Shown: positions 33,563 to 41,706 of the stretch, piece by piece
Layout of the letters: every line of letters begins with the position of its first letter
Numbering within the stretch: the first letter of the stretch is position 1
Assembly: GCF_001667265.1 (NCBI RefSeq)
Contig: NZ_LZHW01000087.1
Coordinates: forward strand, 124,001-188,000
Direction of reading: 5' to 3'
DNA length: 64,000 nucleotides
Source: Mycobacterium sp. ACS4331
Lineage (GTDB): Bacteria; Actinomycetota; Actinomycetes; Mycobacteriales; Mycobacteriaceae
Notes under the pieces: generated by a model
What the model was told of the DNA's origin: nothing
Database searches by the model: none
What the model saw: only the letters and a program-made list of their open reading frames with translations
Translations under genes and position numbers: made by a program

Positions 33563-34282
33563 ATGAATCTGCAGGGATACCGTGCACTCGTCACCGGCGG
33601 CAGCGCAGGCATCGGCCTGGCCTGCGCCGGGTTGCTCGCCGAAGCAGGGGCCGAGGTGATCATCACGGGCCGTGATCCCGATCGCGGCGAGGCCGCCGCG
33701 GCCGCCCACGACCGAATGCGTTACGTCAGCGCCGATATGGCCGACCTCGCATCCGTGGACGCGCTCGCCGCACGGGTCGGCGACATCGACATCGTGGTGA
33801 ACAACGCCGCGAGCTTTCCCGGTGCGATGACAGTCGACCAGGATGTCGCGTCATTCTCGCGGACATTCGACACCAATGTTCGCGGCACGTACTTCCTCAC
33901 CGCGGCGCTGGTACCCGGCATGCTTCAGCGAGGCCGGGGCAGCATCGTCAATGTCACGTCGATGGTGGCGGCCAAGGGGGTGCCCGGCGCATCCGTCTAC
34001 AGCGCTTCGAAAGCCGCAGTCGAATCCTTGACCCGAACCTGGGCGGCGGAGTTCGCGAGCCGAGGCGTCCGCGTCAACGCCGTCGCACCTGGTCCGACGA
34101 ACACCGAGGGCGTGTACGCCGAATGGGGTGACACCAACGAAGAGCTCGGCCGCGCACTCCCTCTGGGACGCACTGCCCGTCCCGACGAGATCGCCCGGGC
34201 CGCGCTCTTCCTGGCCTCACCCCACGCCAGCTTCATCACCGGCGCGGTGCTGCCCGTCGACGGTGGCGGGTCGGCGATCTGA
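33563..34282 (+). CDS. Classical SDR
   Basis: 239 residues from ATG 33563 (MNLQGYRA), preceded by GAAGGG. Seen: TGGSAGIG, an Arg after strand 2 (ITGRDPDRG) that suggests NADP, NNAA in place of NNAG, TSM with the catalytic Ser, YSASK, and a final PVDGGG. The protein is shorter than most, about the minimum for an FabG-like reductase. It is divergent from the NmrA-like gene and followed by a palindrome at 34291 and the MBL-fold hydrolase gene, all in the same direction as the latter. Confidence 0.9.
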   Translation: MNLQGYRALVTGGSAGIGLACAGLLAEAGAEVIITGRDPDRGEAAAAAHDRMRYVSADMADLASVDALAARVGDIDIVVNNAASFPGAMTVDQDVASFSRTFDTNVRGTYFLTAALVPGMLQRGRGSIVNVTSMVAAKGVPGASVYSASKAAVESLTRTWAAEFASRGVRVNAVAPGPTNTEGVYAEWGDTNEELGRALPLGRTARPDEIARAALFLASPHASFITGAVLPVDGGGSAI

Positions 34283-34290
34283 GCGACGGC

Positions 34291-34310
34291 GCAGCGGATG
34301 AATCCGCTGC
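34291..34310. repeat. 20-bp inverted repeat after the SDR
   Basis: GCAGCGGAT-ga-ATCCGCTGC has 9-bp perfect arms and a two-base centre. It begins nine bases after the SDR stop and 71 bases before the MBL-fold gene. There is no T-run, so it could be a factor-binding palindrome in the MBL promoter as well as a weak terminator. Confidence 0.45.
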
Positions 34311-34380
34311 CGTGGAGGCGTTCTGGCGCGCGGGCAGGTGAATCCACCTCATCCCCGTAAAGCCACAGAAGGAGAAGATC

Positions 34381-35295
34381 ATGAGCACCGTCGACATCGC
34401 CCGGCCCGAGAGGTCCGCACACGACGAGTTGGTCCCGTCCCGTTACGCACTGCAGGTCGGTGACCTCGACGTGCTGGTGATCAGCGACGGGGTGCTCCCC
34501 ATCCCGGCGACAACCCTGGCCACCAACGCCGACGCGGGGGAACTGACGGCCTGGCTCGAGGAGAACTTCCTGCCGCCGGATCTGCTGGACTGGCCGCTGA
34601 ACGTCGCGGTGGTGCGCAGCGGTGACAGGACCATCCTCATCGATTCCGGTCTGGGCCTGGAGTTTCCGGACTTTCCGCGTGCCGGACGGCTGGCCCTGCG
34701 TCTGGAGGGCGCCGGCATCGAGCCGGCAGCCGTCACCGACGTGGTGCTCACCCACCTGCACATGGATCACGTCGGCGGACTGCTCGCCGACGGGCTGCGC
34801 GGTCGGATGCGCCCGGACCTGCGCGTGCACCTGGCGACAGCCGAGGCCGAATTCTGGGCGGCACCGGACTTCTCCCGCACGGCCATGCCCGCGCCGGTGC
34901 CCGACGTGCTCCGCTCGGTCGCCTCTCGGTTCCTGGACGTGTACCGCGGGCAGTTGCGGCCGTTCGAAACGGACTACGAAGTGGCACCCGGTGTGCTGGT
35001 CTCCCGCACCGGTGGCCACACGCCCGGCCACAGCATCGTCCGACTGGAGTCCGGTGGTGATCGCCTGACATTCGCGGGTGACGCGGTGTTCCAGGTCGGA
35101 GCTGATCAGCCCGACTGGCACAACGGATTCGAACACGACCCGCAGGAGGCGGCTCGCGTGCGCGTTCGGCTGCTGCGGGAACTGGCCACCACCGGTGAGT
35201 CACTGGTGGCTACGCATCTACCCTTTCCGTCCGTGTGCAGGGTGGCGGTCGCCGGCGACGCGTTCCGGTTCGTGCCGACGGTCTGGGACCACTGA
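34381..35295 (+). CDS. Metallo-beta-lactamase-fold hydrolase
   Basis: 304 residues from ATG 34381 with AAGGAGA upstream. The zinc motif HxHxDH is intact: His125-Leu-His127-Met-Asp129-His130 in THLHMDHVGG. Further ligands are likely in GGHTPGHS, FAGDAVF and ATHLPFP. It resembles the quorum-quenching lactonase / AttM-like and Atu-type MBL hydrolases; no signal peptide, so cytosolic. It would open a lactone or hydrolyse a thioester. It converges on the PucR-type regulator gene, 52 bases away. Confidence 0.9.
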   Translation: MSTVDIARPERSAHDELVPSRYALQVGDLDVLVISDGVLPIPATTLATNADAGELTAWLEENFLPPDLLDWPLNVAVVRSGDRTILIDSGLGLEFPDFPRAGRLALRLEGAGIEPAAVTDVVLTHLHMDHVGGLLADGLRGRMRPDLRVHLATAEAEFWAAPDFSRTAMPAPVPDVLRSVASRFLDVYRGQLRPFETDYEVAPGVLVSRTGGHTPGHSIVRLESGGDRLTFAGDAVFQVGADQPDWHNGFEHDPQEAARVRVRLLRELATTGESLVATHLPFPSVCRVAVAGDAFRFVPTVWDH

Positions 35296-35347
35296 GCGCT
35301 GCCGGCCACAACGACTGGTGTGCGCTACACCGCACGCGATCCGCACG

Positions 35348-36589
35348 TCACTCCACGAGGACCGCGTCGCCGAACCAATGGCACATGAGCAGTGCGACTT
35401 CGACATCCAGGCGGTCATCGGTGATGGGTCGCCCCCGGCGTTCGATCGCACGCTGCACGCGGTATTTGACCGAGTTGAAGTGCAGGTGAAGTTCACCGGC
35501 TGCGGCCTTGTAGCTGGAACCGGCGCGGAGAAAGACCCGCAGCGTGTCGCGCAGGCGTTCGTCACCTGGGCTCGCCGAGGCCAAGGGTCCGAGCACAGCC
35601 GCCACCCACGTGCGCGTCTGGTCGAGGTCGGTTCCCGCCAGGCCCGCCAAGACCAGCCCGGGCTCAGCAGCTGTGACCGGCCGGTCCCGGTGGACTCCCG
35701 CTGCGAGCATCACGCGCCGAACCAGCAGCGCCTCTCGGTGCGAACGGCGAAACCCCGCCACCCCCGCGGCGGGGCGACCGACCGCGACCTGCATCGCCGA
35801 ATCCTCGGGGATCGGCGGCAACGTGACGTTCTCGGACCTGACGGATGTCCACGCCCATGCGGTGAGCCGGTCAGCTGAGACGAACAACGCGCGGTCGCGG
35901 CCACCCATCGCCGAGACGCAGTCGTGCACATACCGCTCCATGACGCTCAGTTCGTCCTGATCGCCGTCAGCCTCACACCACAGCACCAGGCCCAGGTGGG
36001 TAGCCCTCAGCGGGTACCGCAGCGTGCTCGAGGCCGCGTCGATGTCCACGTCGTCGTCGGACTCGAGCACACCACGAATCTCCGCGGCCTGCAGACGGGT
36101 TCGGCTCTGCTGCCACCGGTCGTGCTCGTCCTGGTAGACACTGAGCACCTGCTGGGTGATCCAGTCGATGTAACGGAACGTCACCGCGAGGATCTCGTCG
36201 AACACATCGAGGCGACGCTGCGGATCGAGATCGGAGACCCTGATCTCCTCGAGCAGGATCTTGAGCACCTCTTGGTGGCCGATCCGGTAGGCGCGCACCA
36301 GCGAATTGGCCGGCACGTCCCGTTGGGCGAGGCGCCGCGCATACTCCAGCGCCGCCGTCGGTGCCTCCACATCACCCACCGGGATGCCATGGCGAATCGC
36401 GGCGAAGACCGTGTCGATGTTGGCGGCCACGTTGTCCCGCAGCAGCTGCACGAACTGCGCGTCGCCGCCCAGGTCGGCCACCTCCTCCATCAGCACGCGC
36501 TGCGTGCGGGCGGTGACCTCGTCGAGTCTTCCCACCAGCCCTCCGACGACGGAGGCGGCGGACCCGGCGTCAGCGGGCGGAGTCTCCAT
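35348..36589 (-). CDS. PucR/CdaR-type transcriptional regulator
   Basis: 413 residues from ATG 36589. An N-terminal helical sensor domain (about 20-165, RIGHQEVLKILLEEI), a central GGDEF-like PucR region and a C-terminal helix-turn-helix (LRDTLRVFLRAGSSYKAAAGE, LHFNSVKYRVQRAIE, near 345-390). PucR-type proteins activate or repress neighbouring catabolic genes in response to a metabolite. It is divergent from the desaturase-reductase fusion, with a 19-bp palindrome between the two, so it most likely controls that gene and itself. Confidence 0.9.
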   Translation of the reverse strand: METPPADAGSAASVVGGLVGRLDEVTARTQRVLMEEVADLGGDAQFVQLLRDNVAANIDTVFAAIRHGIPVGDVEAPTAALEYARRLAQRDVPANSLVRAYRIGHQEVLKILLEEIRVSDLDPQRRLDVFDEILAVTFRYIDWITQQVLSVYQDEHDRWQQSRTRLQAAEIRGVLESDDDVDIDAASSTLRYPLRATHLGLVLWCEADGDQDELSVMERYVHDCVSAMGGRDRALFVSADRLTAWAWTSVRSENVTLPPIPEDSAMQVAVGRPAAGVAGFRRSHREALLVRRVMLAAGVHRDRPVTAAEPGLVLAGLAGTDLDQTRTWVAAVLGPLASASPGDERLRDTLRVFLRAGSSYKAAAGELHLHFNSVKYRVQRAIERRGRPITDDRLDVEVALLMCHWFGDAVLVE

Positions 36590-36612
36590 GCCACGGACCT
36601 TAACGCACAGAA

Positions 36613-36631
36613 TTTGTCTTCAGGAGACAAA
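36613..36631. promoter_or_regulatory. Palindromic operator TTTGTCT-n5-AGACAAA
   Basis: Perfect 7-bp arms (36613-36619 and 36625-36631) with spacer tcagg, 24 bases upstream of the PucR-type regulator and 106 bases before the fusion gene. The position in a divergent promoter next to a regulator gene makes it the obvious candidate site for that regulator. Confidence 0.6.
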
Positions 36632-36736
36632 GGCGACCCCAAGGTTGGTGGCGAGAAGATATGGCTGCCGGGCTGGCGCGTTCCTAGCGTTTGTGATCAA
36701 CGGTTCCATCCGAGGATCTGACGCTGAGGAGCAGGC

Positions 36737-38758
36737 ATGACGCTCATGAAGGCGACGGGCGACCACCCCACGACATCAGTCGACCGTCACGCTCTGCCGG
36801 ATCCCGGCGCCTCAGTTCCGGCGCTTGCCCTGCCGACCGTGGCGATCCTCCTGGTGGGGTGGGTCGCATTCGTGACCTCGACGACCGGCTACATCCAGGG
36901 CTGGGTGCCAGCCGGCGTGACGATCGCGGTCAACGCGGTGGTGACGTTCCTGATGTTCACCGTGGGGCACGAGGCGATTCATTACGCGGTCAGCACCGCG
37001 CGTTGGGTCAACGGCCTGGTGGGACGGTTGGCGTGGCTGTTGGTGGTGCCGATCATTTCGTTCCCGACGTACGCCTTCGTGCACATCGAGCACCATCGGC
37101 ACTCCAACGACGACGACCGTGATCCCGACGCCTGGGCCTCGCACTCCCGGTGGTGGCAGATGCCGCTGCGCTGGCCCTTCCCGGAGGTGCTGTACGGCCG
37201 ATTCATCCTGCGCACCCTGCGAAGTCGGCCGAAGAGCGAAGTGGCTGAGACGCTGGGGCTTCTCACGGTGAGCATGACCGGACTGATCATCGCCGTCGTC
37301 ACAGGCAACCTGTGGACACTGGCGGTGGTGTTCCTGATCCCCCAACGGATCGGCCTGGTCGTCCTGGTCTGGTGGTTCGATTGGCTCCCGCACCACGGTC
37401 TGGCCGACACCCAGCGCAGCAATCGCTACGGTGCGACCCGCCTCCGGGTCGGCATGGAGTGGTTCTACACCCCGCTGATGTTGTCGCAGAACTACCATCT
37501 GGTGCATCATCTGCACCCGTCGGTGCCCTTCTACCGGTACCGAAAGACCTGGCGCCGCAACGAGGATGCCTACCTGCAGCGCGACGCCGCGATCTCCACC
37601 GTGTTCGGCCAGCAGTTGAACCCCGCGGAGTACCGGGAGTGGAAACAGCTCAACGGTAGGCTCGGCCGCGTCGTCCCGGTACGCATGCCTGACCGATCCA
37701 GCGCCACTCACGCTGTGCTGCACCGTATCCCGGTGGCAGCCGTGGATCCGATCACCGATGACAGCACCCTGGTGACCTTCGCGGTGCCGGAGGCACTGCG
37801 GGACGAGTTCCGGTTCGAACCCGGCCAGCACGTCACCATTCGCACCCATCTCCGCGGCGAAGAGATCCGTCGCAGCTATTCGATCTGCGGTCCGGCCACC
37901 CGCGCCCAACTCCGAATCGCCGTCAAACACATACCCGGGGGACTGTTCTCAGAGTTCGTCGCCACACATCTGCGGCCCGGCGACGTGCTGGAGGTGATGA
38001 CGCCCACCGGACGATTCGGCACGCCCTTGGATCCGCTGGCACGACGGCACTATGTGGGCCTGGTCGCCGGCAGCGGCATCACTCCGGTGCTTTCGATCCT
38101 CGAGGCCGTGCTGGCCGTCGAGACCGAGAGCCGGTTCACGCTGATCTACGGCAACCGTACCAAGGAGTCGACGATGTTCCGGTACGCGTTGGCGCGCTTG
38201 CAGTCCCAGTATGCCGACCGGCTGGAGATCCGGCACGTGCTGTCCGGCGATCCGCTGCACCCACAGGAGTTGCGTGGCCGCATTGATGCGGACAAGCTGC
38301 GCCGGTGGCTGACCACAGACCTGCGTCCCGACACCGTCGACGAATGGTTCATCTGCGGCCCGCTGGGCTTGAGCACCACCGCTCGCGATGCGCTCACCGC
38401 CCATGGTGTCGAGGCCGAGAGGATCCATCTGGAACTGTTCACCGGCCACCCCGGCCAAGCGGTCGGTGACCGCGACTATCCCAGGGCGGCAGTCACCTTC
38501 ACCCTTGCCGGGCAGCAGGTCACGTTCGACCTCGAGGCGGGCGACTCCATTCTCGAGGGCGCCCTGCAGCGCCGCCCCGACGCGCCCTACTCCTGCATGG
38601 GGGGCGCATGCGGCACCTGCAGAGCCCGACTCCTGGACGGCACGGTGGAGATGGATCAGAACTTCGCCCTCGGACCCGCCGAACTGGCCGCGGGGTATGT
38701 GCTCACCTGCCAGGCGCATCCGACGAGCCCGAGCGTGTCGGTCGACTACGACGCGTGA
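36737..38758 (+). CDS. Membrane desaturase/hydroxylase fused to a ferredoxin reductase and 2Fe-2S domain
   Basis: 673 residues from ATG 36737, preceded by GAGGAGCAGG. Residues 1-310 form a membrane fatty-acid-desaturase domain: hydrophobic segments, HEAIH at 78-82, HIEHHRH at 116-122, LPHH at 217-220 and HLVHHLH at 254-260, i.e. the His boxes of a di-iron site. Residues about 325-560 form an FNR-type reductase with RRSYSICG (378-385, FAD) and GSGITPV (NAD). The C-terminus is a plant-type 2Fe-2S ferredoxin with Cys620, 625, 628 and 658. The whole is a self-sufficient oxygenase or desaturase taking electrons from NAD(P)H. The substrate is likely a lipid or alkane-like chain (inference). Confidence 0.92.
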   Translation: MTLMKATGDHPTTSVDRHALPDPGASVPALALPTVAILLVGWVAFVTSTTGYIQGWVPAGVTIAVNAVVTFLMFTVGHEAIHYAVSTARWVNGLVGRLAWLLVVPIISFPTYAFVHIEHHRHSNDDDRDPDAWASHSRWWQMPLRWPFPEVLYGRFILRTLRSRPKSEVAETLGLLTVSMTGLIIAVVTGNLWTLAVVFLIPQRIGLVVLVWWFDWLPHHGLADTQRSNRYGATRLRVGMEWFYTPLMLSQNYHLVHHLHPSVPFYRYRKTWRRNEDAYLQRDAAISTVFGQQLNPAEYREWKQLNGRLGRVVPVRMPDRSSATHAVLHRIPVAAVDPITDDSTLVTFAVPEALRDEFRFEPGQHVTIRTHLRGEEIRRSYSICGPATRAQLRIAVKHIPGGLFSEFVATHLRPGDVLEVMTPTGRFGTPLDPLARRHYVGLVAGSGITPVLSILEAVLAVETESRFTLIYGNRTKESTMFRYALARLQSQYADRLEIRHVLSGDPLHPQELRGRIDADKLRRWLTTDLRPDTVDEWFICGPLGLSTTARDALTAHGVEAERIHLELFTGHPGQAVGDRDYPRAAVTFTLAGQQVTFDLEAGDSILEGALQRRPDAPYSCMGGACGTCRARLLDGTVEMDQNFALGPAELAAGYVLTCQAHPTSPSVSVDYDA

Positions 38759-38836
38759 CTCGGGCGGCTACCGCTGCGGATCTCATGTGGGCACGTCCAG
38801 CGCAGCCGACCGCAGCGTCGTTCACGCAGAAAGAGA

Positions 38837-38865
38837 TTGACCGCGCGGCTAACGCTCGTTAGGCT
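38837..38865 (+). promoter_or_regulatory. Promoter with embedded CTAACGnnCGTTAG operator (copy 1)
   Basis: TTGACC (38837-38842), 17-base spacer, then TAGGCT (38860-38865, fitting the mycobacterial TAnnnT -10). The palindrome CTAACGctCGTTAG occupies 38849-38862 and overlaps the -10. The same arrangement occurs at 56506-56521. A repressor bound here would block polymerase. No intact gene follows within 280 bases. Confidence 0.6.
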
Positions 38866-38978
38866 AGTTGACGTGTCCTCACGGACCTCGGCCTGGTCGG
38901 CTTGAGCCGTGGGCGCCCGACCTCACCCCGCATATCGACGCCGATCGGCTTTCGTCGCACCACCCTGAAGGGAAGATC

Positions 38979-39041
38979 ATGACCACGTTCGCAGCGGGTG
39001 CTGCGACACGCGCATCGTCACGGCGGTCACGCAACCGCTGA
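38979..39041 (+). pseudogene. Twenty-codon frame behind the orphan promoter, possible gene remnant
   Basis: ATG 38979 is preceded by an excellent ribosome-binding site (AAGGGAAG, about five bases away) and reads MTTFAAGAATRASSRRSRNR before TGA at 39039-39041. A good promoter, operator and ribosome-binding site leading to only 20 codons suggests the 5' end of a gene whose body was deleted, or a regulatory small peptide. The 388-base stretch 38759-39146 shows nothing else that I can support as a gene. Confidence 0.35.
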
Positions 39042-39146
39042 TGATCTTGACAGGTTCGTAATGCACGGCGCACCAATGACTTCGCGGGACAAGCCTTGAT
39101 GCCGGAACCAACTCCGCGCACGTCGCCCCACCAAGGTGTCGCGGGG

Positions 39147-39527
39147 ATGGACAACTTCGAGCGGGAGATCCTCTTGTTCGTCCTCGAGTGGGCTCCGTAC
39201 GGCGGTCCCCATGAAGAGGACGTGTTCCCGCGCTTCGGACTGACCGTCGCACAGGTGCGTGAGCGAGTCGAGTCGATCCTCAAGGACAGCAGGGGCACCC
39301 CGGTGAGAAGTTCGGCCGACCGATCGCTGATCAACCAGGTCAGGCGTGCCGTCTGCTGGAGAGAACCCCCCGCGGAAACGGCCGCGTCAACGGCTGGGCA
39401 GTCGCAGAACCCGACCAGCGGCACAACCGAGGCAGCCGAGGACCCCTTGGGAGTGCCATTGAACTGCTTCTGGCGCAACCACCGTGGCGTGTGGCACCTC
39501 GTGGAACGCGGCGAGGAGCAGACCTGA
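39147..39527 (+). CDS. Small helical WAPYGGP-motif protein, mycobacterial type
   Basis: 126 residues from ATG 39147; ATG 39099 and TTG 39096 in frame are alternatives. The N-terminal half (MDNFEREILLFVLEWAPYGG, then PHEEDVFPRFGLTVAQVRERVES) has the look of a short helix-turn-helix-like domain found in many mycobacterial small proteins of unknown role. The C-terminal half is low-complexity and variable and contains FWRNHRGVWHL. I do not assign a function. It stands alone; the preceding promoter at 38837 may serve it. Confidence 0.6.
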   Translation: MDNFEREILLFVLEWAPYGGPHEEDVFPRFGLTVAQVRERVESILKDSRGTPVRSSADRSLINQVRRAVCWREPPAETAASTAGQSQNPTSGTTEAAEDPLGVPLNCFWRNHRGVWHLVERGEEQT

Positions 39528-39973
39528 GGGCCACGGAGTGCGTCGACAACGATCCCAGCCAGACGGGTACGAGCGTGTGGCGAGACGCAGTGCGGCGATC
39601 GGCGTCGACCAGCCGGCTACGAGGGGTGGCCGCCACCCCAGCGCCGCACCCAGGCACTCCAGCGCGATTGCCACAGCGGCTTCACCCCGGGCGACCGTAC
39701 TCCGAAAAATCCTGTGGCCAAACCGAAGATGCTGGCGCCGCCGCAGAGCGGACAACAGCAGACGTCCTCGCGCTGGTCGTCGGCGGCTGACCTCCGACCC
39801 GCGCGAGGCTCGTCTCCCCTCTGCTCAGCAGCAGTCATCGTCAGTCGTATCAGCCGATGAACTGATCACGCCGAGCGGTACCGTCAGCGGCGCGAACGCC
39901 CCTCTCCACGGCAGGGGCGCGCCACCTGCCGACACCGGCGATCAGGCAGAGCTCAGCGGTGGGCATCGGCCGA
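39528..39973. other. 446-base stretch without a supportable gene
   Basis: Open frames exist on both strands, but none has a convincing ribosome-binding site, domain or protein-like composition. A reverse frame ending near 39617 contains CCCPLCGG, which looks like chance in GC-rich sequence. It separates the WAPYGGP-motif gene from the end of the reverse SnoaL-like gene. Confidence 0.55.
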
Positions 39974-40429
39974 TTACGGTGCGTCACCCTGTGCCGCTTT
40001 GACCTGATCGATGATGACACCCGTGTCGTAGGCGAGAGTTTCGTGGGCCACCATGGTCATCTCGTCGTTGCACTTATAGATCGCGATTGCCGGGAAGCTC
40101 ACCCGAATTCCGGTGGGTGCGAAACCGTACAGGTCACCGGTGTGGTCACCGGAGATGATCAATCGCATGATCGAAGTGGTACCCGTGTCGATGATCTCGG
40201 TGGGTTCGATCCGGACGTTCGAGTAGGGGCCGAACAGTTCCTTGCAGTAGGGATGCAGTTCGGCGCGACCGCGGACGACTTCGGTGCTCGACAGATCCTC
40301 CAGGACGCAGTCTTCGGTGAAGAGTGCGCAGATCTTGTCCGCGACATCGTCGAGATCCGCATCGGTCCGGATGTCGGTCTCGGCGAAGATGCGGAACTCC
40401 TCGAGCATCGGGTCGCTGGGCTTGGGCAT
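39974..40429 (-). CDS. SnoaL-like / NTF2-fold protein
   Basis: 151 residues from ATG 40429, with AAGGAGAACAC upstream. The sequence (LFTEDCVLEDLSSTEVVRGR, AELHPYCKELF, VRIEPTEIIDTG, GFAPTGIRVSFPAI) fits an NTF2-fold ester-cyclase or ketosteroid-isomerase-like protein of normal length. No catalytic residue can be assigned safely. It is the last gene of the reverse set beginning with E1alpha, separated from the SDR by 188 bases that may hold its own promoter. It may act on the SDR product (inference). Confidence 0.78.
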   Translation of the reverse strand: MPKPSDPMLEEFRIFAETDIRTDADLDDVADKICALFTEDCVLEDLSSTEVVRGRAELHPYCKELFGPYSNVRIEPTEIIDTGTTSIMRLIISGDHTGDLYGFAPTGIRVSFPAIAIYKCNDEMTMVAHETLAYDTGVIIDQVKAAQGDAP

Positions 40430-40617
40430 GTGTTCTCCTTCAGTTGGGGCCGGTACGGGTGTCGGGGATGAGGCCCGCGCACGATGGGATGCTTCGCACC
40501 CGCCCGCCTGGGCAGAGCACGACTGGCGCCCATTGCTGCGGTGGACCTCATCACCCGAAGATCGCGATCGTCATCGACTGCCGCGCAGGACCATTGGGGC
40601 CTGACGGCCGCGAAGGA

Positions 40618-41388
40618 CTAGGACGGTGCGGCCTCAGTCCACTCTTCCCAGCTGACACCCGCGGTCATGCCGCAGTCGATGTGGAGAGCCTGCCCCGTGA
40701 CGACCGGGCAGTCGTCCGCGGACAGGAAGTGCACGAGGGCAGCGACGTGCTCGGGTTCGATGATGCTGCTGATCGCCGAGGTCTTGGAGAAGGCATTGAC
40801 CTCCTGCTGTCCGTCGGCGAACTCGGCCAGCATCGGCGTGTTCACCGCCGTCGGACAGATGCAGTTGACCCTGATGCCGTCGCGTCCGTACTCGACTGCG
40901 GCGGTCTTGGTCAGGCCCACCACGGCGAACTTGGAGGCGTTGTAGGAACCGTATCCGGGGGCCACGTACTGACCGAGGATCGACGACGTGTTGATGATCG
41001 TGCCGCCCTCCTTCATGAACGGGCGCGCGTACCGCATGCCGTAGAGCACACCGAGGCTGTTGACCTCGATGTGCCTCATGAACCGATCCGTCGTGATCTC
41101 ATCGATGTTCTGTCGGGTCAACGAGATGCCGGCGTTGTTGACGATGATGTCCAGGGTGCCGGAGCGCTCGCCCGCCTGCTGCATCGCATTCGCGACGCTG
41201 CTCTCGTCGGCGACGTCAGTCTGGATGAAGCTGCCACCGCACGCCTCGGCCACCGCCTGGCCCGCCTCGGCGTCGAGGTCGAGCACGTACACGTAGGCGC
41301 CTGCGCTGGAGAGCCTTTCAGCACACGACTTTCCAATCCCCATTGCCGCTCCGGTGATGACCGCGGTCTTTCCAGACAAGTCGAACAT
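40618..41388 (-). CDS. Classical SDR
   Basis: 256 residues from ATG 41388 (MFDLSGK), preferred over 41406 because AAAGGA lies upstream of it. Seen: TGAAMGIG, Asp after strand 2 (YVLDLDA) suggesting NAD, NNAG, the catalytic Ser in TSSIL, YNASK, and the final IDCGM. It is a full-length classical SDR of the 3-hydroxyacyl or sugar/steroid alcohol dehydrogenase kind. A large hairpin at 41451-41506 separates it from SurE, so it may be transcribed independently. Confidence 0.9.
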   Translation of the reverse strand: MFDLSGKTAVITGAAMGIGKSCAERLSSAGAYVYVLDLDAEAGQAVAEACGGSFIQTDVADESSVANAMQQAGERSGTLDIIVNNAGISLTRQNIDEITTDRFMRHIEVNSLGVLYGMRYARPFMKEGGTIINTSSILGQYVAPGYGSYNASKFAVVGLTKTAAVEYGRDGIRVNCICPTAVNTPMLAEFADGQQEVNAFSKTSAISSIIEPEHVAALVHFLSADDCPVVTGQALHIDCGMTAGVSWEEWTEAAPS

Positions 41389-41706
41389 TGTGTTCGTTCC
41401 TTTCATTCTCTGTGAGTCCCATCCACCAGCGGTGGAAGTGAAGAATTGGTCAGCAGCGGCCGGGCTCTCCGCTCGGCGATCGAGGTGTCAACCCCGGCCG
41501 CTGCTGTGGCTCGGACCTCCTCCTGTCTCAGCTGCTGGCGACAACTGAGCGAGTTCACCGTCCATACGGCCTTGTCATCTCCTAGGGCGGCGAGAACGTA
41601 CGAGCGGGTGCAACCGGCCCACGTCATTGGGGGACGGTCGTGAGACTTCGACGACGTCAGTCATCGACGGCGTCACGTCAGCTGTCGCTTCATGGGCGGG
41701 CACCTG
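41389..41706. other. 318-base gap between SurE and the SDR
   Basis: No gene is seen here. The gap contains the 14-bp inverted repeat at 41451-41506 and otherwise GC-rich, non-repetitive sequence. The region before 41388 on the reverse strand must hold the SDR leader, and possibly its promoter. Confidence 0.5.
41451..41506 (-). terminator. Long hairpin between SurE and the SDR
   Basis: CAGCAGCGGCCGGG (41451-41464) pairs perfectly with CCCGGCCGCTGCTG (41493-41506) across a 28-base loop. Read on the reverse strand it follows SurE by about 200 bases and is followed by a moderately T-rich stretch (accaattcttc). It could end the E1-SurE transcript or attenuate it before the SDR. Confidence 0.5.

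Noticed and set aside
38879-39478. 199-codon reverse open frame opposite the WAPYGGP-motif gene
   Set aside because: Cysteine- and serine-rich random composition, no ribosome-binding site, and it overlaps a better-supported forward gene.
39617-39838. 73-codon reverse frame with CCCPLCGG, possible zinc-ribbon protein
   Set aside because: No start site or neighbour supports it; one cysteine cluster is not enough.
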